Below are positions 4,832 through 7,949 of a DNA stretch of 7,949 bases, in pieces (position 1 is the stretch's first letter; each line of letters begins with the position of its first letter). The notes under the pieces are model-generated. The model saw only the letters and a list, made by a program, of their open reading frames with translations, did no database searches and was not told the origin of the DNA. The position numbers and the translations under genes are program-made. Origin of the DNA: Clostridioides sp. (GTDB lineage Bacteria > Bacillota > Clostridia > Peptostreptococcales > Peptostreptococcaceae); assembly GCA_031272305.1 (NCBI GenBank), contig JAISUA010000149.1, positions 1 to 7,949 on the forward strand, written 5' to 3'.

Positions 4832-7800
4832 ATGGCAAAATTTATGAAAACTGTTGATGGAAATACAGCTGCTGCTCATGTTGCCTATGCTTATACTGAA
4901 GTAGCTGCTATATATCCAATCACACCATCATCTACAATGGCTGAAGTTGTTGATGAATGGGCATCTCAAGGAAGAAAAAATATTTTTGGTCAAGTTGTTG
5001 ACGTAATTGAAATGCAATCAGAAGGTGGAGCATCAGGTGCTTTCCACGGATCTCTTCAAGGAGGAGCTCTTACTTCAACATTTACAGCATCACAAGGTTT
5101 ACTGTTGATGTTACCTAATATGTATAAAGTGGCTGGAGAATTACTTCCAGGAGTATTCCATGTTTCTGCTCGTGCCCTTGCAGCTCAAGCACTTTCAATA
5201 TTTGGGGACCATCAAGATGTTATGGCAGCTAGAACTACTGGTTGTTGTTTACTAGCATCTGGTTCTGTACAAGAAGTTGCTGATATAGCTCCTGTAGCAC
5301 ATATGTCAGCTATAGAAGGAAGACTTCCTTTTATACATTTCTTTGATGGATTTAGAACATCACATGAAATACAAAAAATCGAATTAATGGAAAATGAAGA
5401 ATACGCTTCATTATTAAATTTCGAAGCTGTTAAAGCATTTAGAGATAATGCACTTTCTCCAAATCACCCTGTTACTAGAGGTACAGCACAAAATCCTGAT
5501 ATTTATTTCCAAACAAGAGAAGCTTCTAACAAATTCTACATCAATATGATTGATATCGTAGAAAAAAATATGAAAAAAGTAAGCGAATTAACTGGAAGAA
5601 AACATGATTTATTTGATTATTACGGAGCTGAAGATGCTAAAAACGTTGTTATAGCAATGGGATCAGTTACAGATGCTCTTGAAGAAACTATAGACTATGT
5701 AAATGCTAAAGGTGGAAGCTTTGGTTTAGTTAAAGTTCATCTATATAGACCTTTCTCTACAAAACATTTCCTAAAAGCTGTTCCAACTACAGCTGAAAGA
5801 ATACTTGTTCTTGATAGAACAAAAGAACCAGGTTCATTAGGAGAACCATTATATCTAGATGTTAAAAATATCTATGGTGGAAAAGAAAATGCTCCTTTAA
5901 TCATAGGTGGTAGATATGGTCTTGGATCAAAAGATGTTACTCCAACTGATTTAAAAGCTGCTATGGATAATTTAACTTCTGAAAATCCAAAAGATGGATT
6001 CACTATTTCAATAGTTGATGACGTTACAAATACTTCAATAGAACCTAAAGAAGAAGTTAAGATAGCATCTCCTGGTACAGTTAGATGTAAATTCTGGGGA
6101 ATTGGATCAGACGGTACTGTTGGAGCTAATAAACAAGCAATAAAAATCATTGGTGACCATACTGATAAATATGCACAAGCATATTTCGATTATGATTCTA
6201 AAAAATCTGGTGGGGTTACTATGTCTCACTTAAGATTTGGTGATACTCCTATAAAATCAACTTATCTAATAGATGAAGCTGACTATATAGCTTGTCATAA
6301 ACAATCATATGTTAACCAATATGACTTATTAAAAGGACTTAAAAAAGGTGGAACATTCGTTCTTAATACAATATGGAATGCAGAAGAATTAGACAAAAAT
6401 CTTCCTGCTTCTATAAAACAATATATAGCTAAGAATAATATAGATTTCTATACAGTTGATGCTGTAGGTATAGCTAATGAAATAGGTCTTGGAAATAGAA
6501 TAAATATGATAATGCAATCTGCATTCTTCAAACTTGCAAACATAATTCCTGTTGAAGAAGCTGTTGGTTATTTGAAATCTTCTATAGAAAAAACTTATGG
6601 TAAAAAAGGTCAAAAAGTAGTTGACATGAATAATAAAGCAGTTGATGCAGGTATTGATGCTGTTGTTAAAATAGATGTTCCAGCATCTTGGGCTGATGCT
6701 AAAGATGAAGAAACTAAGAAAGTTGAAGAACCTGATTTCATCAAAAATATCTTAAGACCTATGGTTGCTCAAAACGGAAATTCACTTCCAGTAAGTGCTT
6801 TCAATGGTTATGAAGATGGTACTTTTGAAGCAGGTACTTCTAAATACGAAAAACGTGGTATAGCTGTTACTGTTCCTGAATGGAAACCAGAAAACTGTAT
6901 CCAATGTAACCAATGCTCATTTGTATGCCCTCATGCTGCAATAAGACCATTCCTTGCTACAGAAGAAGAACTTGCAAATGCACCTGAAGGATTTGACACT
7001 ATCAAAACTATTGGTAAAGGATTTGAAGGACTTAAATACAGAATGCAAGTTGCACCATATGACTGTACAGGTTGTGGAAACTGTGCTGACGTATGCCCAG
7101 CTAAACAAAAAGCTCTTGTTATGGAACCATTAGGAACACAAGAAGTTGTTCAAGAAGCAAATTGGGAATTTGCAATTGATCCTAAGAACATAGCACCAAA
7201 AGGAGATATAGTACCTCCAACTTCAGTTAAAGGAAGTCAATTTAGACAACCACTTCTTGAATTCTCTGGAGCATGTGCAGGATGTGGAGAAACTGCTTAT
7301 ATCAAGACAGTTACTCAATTATTCGGAGATAGAATGATGATAGCTAATGCTACTGGATGTTCTTCAATTTGGGGAGCTTCTGCACCATCTACTCCTTATA
7401 CTGTAAATCACGAAGGAAAAGGTCCAGCTTGGGCAAACTCTCTATTCGAAGATAATGCAGAATATGGACTTGGTATGTATGCAGCTACAAAACATCTAAG
7501 AAATAAATTAAAACAAGAAATGGAAGAAGCTCTAACATTAGAATTATGTGATGAAGTAAGATCAGCATTTACAGGTTGGTTAGAAGTATTCGAAGATGGA
7601 GAAGCTTCTAAGGCAGCGAGTGCTAAAGTAATAGAATGCTTAGATAAGATTGATGTAGACGCTTGTGAATGTGAAAGCAAAGCTAAAACATTAGTTAAGA
7701 GCATAAAAGACAACAAAGATTATCTAGTTAAGAGATCTCAATGGATACTAGGTGGAGATGGTTGGGCTTACGATATCGGTTATGGTGGACTTGATCATGT

Positions 7801-7949
7801 ACTTGCATCTGGTGATGATATAAATGTATTAGTATTTGATACAGAAGTATATTCTAATACTGGTGGACAAGCTTCAAAAGCAACTCCTACAGCTGCTATG
7901 GCTAAGTTTGCTGCTGCTGGTAAAAAACAAAAGAAAAAAGATCTTGGTA
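4832..7949 (+). CDS. nifJ: pyruvate:ferredoxin (flavodoxin) oxidoreductase, 3' truncated
   Basis: PFOR oxidises pyruvate with CoA to acetyl-CoA and CO2, reducing ferredoxin, in the cytosol of anaerobes. About 1,039 codons are open with no frameshift; the usual length is near 1,170-1,190, so roughly 140 residues lie beyond the window. YPITPSS (28-34), EMQSEGG (60-66) and SARA (112-115) carry T31, E64 and R114, the pyruvate-site residues of the Desulfovibrio africanus enzyme. DRTKEPG is at 328-334 and GGRYGLG at 359-365. Ferredoxin-type 4Fe-4S motifs are C689/692/695/699 and C745/748/751/755. The proximal-cluster ligands C815, C818 and C843 are present; the fourth Cys would lie past the end. 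GGDGWAYDIG (974-983) and EVYSNTGGQ (N1009) form the thiamine-diphosphate site. GGGGG (4820-4824) precedes the ATG by 7 bases. Confidence 0.97.
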   Translation, partial: MAKFMKTVDGNTAAAHVAYAYTEVAAIYPITPSSTMAEVVDEWASQGRKNIFGQVVDVIEMQSEGGASGAFHGSLQGGALTSTFTASQGLLLMLPNMYKVAGELLPGVFHVSARALAAQALSIFGDHQDVMAARTTGCCLLASGSVQEVADIAPVAHMSAIEGRLPFIHFFDGFRTSHEIQKIELMENEEYASLLNFEAVKAFRDNALSPNHPVTRGTAQNPDIYFQTREASNKFYINMIDIVEKNMKKVSELTGRKHDLFDYYGAEDAKNVVIAMGSVTDALEETIDYVNAKGGSFGLVKVHLYRPFSTKHFLKAVPTTAERILVLDRTKEPGSLGEPLYLDVKNIYGGKENAPLIIGGRYGLGSKDVTPTDLKAAMDNLTSENPKDGFTISIVDDVTNTSIEPKEEVKIASPGTVRCKFWGIGSDGTVGANKQAIKIIGDHTDKYAQAYFDYDSKKSGGVTMSHLRFGDTPIKSTYLIDEADYIACHKQSYVNQYDLLKGLKKGGTFVLNTIWNAEELDKNLPASIKQYIAKNNIDFYTVDAVGIANEIGLGNRINMIMQSAFFKLANIIPVEEAVGYLKSSIEKTYGKKGQKVVDMNNKAVDAGIDAVVKIDVPASWADAKDEETKKVEEPDFIKNILRPMVAQNGNSLPVSAFNGYEDGTFEAGTSKYEKRGIAVTVPEWKPENCIQCNQCSFVCPHAAIRPFLATEEELANAPEGFDTIKTIGKGFEGLKYRMQVAPYDCTGCGNCADVCPAKQKALVMEPLGTQEVVQEANWEFAIDPKNIAPKGDIVPPTSVKGSQFRQPLLEFSGACAGCGETAYIKTVTQLFGDRMMIANATGCSSIWGASAPSTPYTVNHEGKGPAWANSLFEDNAEYGLGMYAATKHLRNKLKQEMEEALTLELCDEVRSAFTGWLEVFEDGEASKAASAKVIECLDKIDVDACECESKAKTLVKSIKDNKDYLVKRSQWILGGDGWAYDIGYGGLDHVLASGDDINVLVFDTEVYSNTGGQASKATPTAAMAKFAAAGKKQKKKDLG

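Noticed and set aside
4818..4847. Short out-of-frame upstream ORF (nine codons from ATG 4818) overlapping the PFOR start
   Set aside because: Its ATG runs into the G-rich ribosome binding site of PFOR and has no binding site of its own.
5872..7716. Several open frames on the - strand inside the PFOR gene (about 5872-6150, 6389-6613, 6917-7108, 7408-7716)
   Set aside because: They lie opposite an uninterrupted, strongly conserved PFOR frame, lack convincing ribosome binding sites and read as low-complexity antisense sequence.

Overview
The window comes from a very AT-rich, anaerobic, endospore-forming member of the Clostridia, most likely a relative of Peptostreptococcaceae or Clostridioides. 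This rests on the low GC, strong AGGAGG-type ribosome binding sites, a clostridial alpha/beta small acid-soluble spore protein (SASP), a pyruvate:ferredoxin oxidoreductase (PFOR) and a PduL-type phosphotransacylase. From memory, the order SASP / PP2C phosphatase / PTAC / PFOR resembles the C. difficile chromosome, but I could not check this. All supported genes are on the + strand.

Layout. Bases 1-205 are the C-terminus of a BaiN/HI0933-like flavoprotein. A sigma-G-like promoter then precedes an SASP gene (335-571) that ends in a clear hairpin terminator. A 55-residue conserved-looking small protein of unknown function follows (730-897). Bases 898-1362 carry no gene but are rich in structure: a 113-bp palindromic element, three copies of an 11-base direct repeat, and a compact segment that folds on paper like a cloverleaf. 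Next are a 153-residue four-helix membrane protein of unknown function (1363-1824), whose 3' end lies in a 42-bp tandem duplication, and a cytosolic GAF-GAF-PP2C (RsbU/SpoIIE-type) phosphatase (1984-3735). An extremely AT-rich 384-base gap follows and contains a strong sigma-A promoter and a long leader. Then come a PTAC-family phosphotransacylase (4120-4686) and PFOR (4832 to the window end, 3' truncated).

Functional links. PFOR converts pyruvate and CoA to acetyl-CoA, CO2 and reduced ferredoxin. The PTAC enzyme can convert acyl-CoA to acyl-phosphate, the step before ATP production by an acyl kinase. The two genes are adjacent, each has its own TTGATT-N17-TATAAT promoter, and they share ATGTTAG/ATTAACA words, so they look like a co-regulated fermentative module. 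The SASP and possibly the phosphatase relate to sporulation or stress signalling, but no partner protein for the phosphatase is present. I see no CRISPR array, tRNA, rRNA, transposase or phage gene. I found no clear new multi-gene system; the least explained part is the structured non-coding block at 898-1240.
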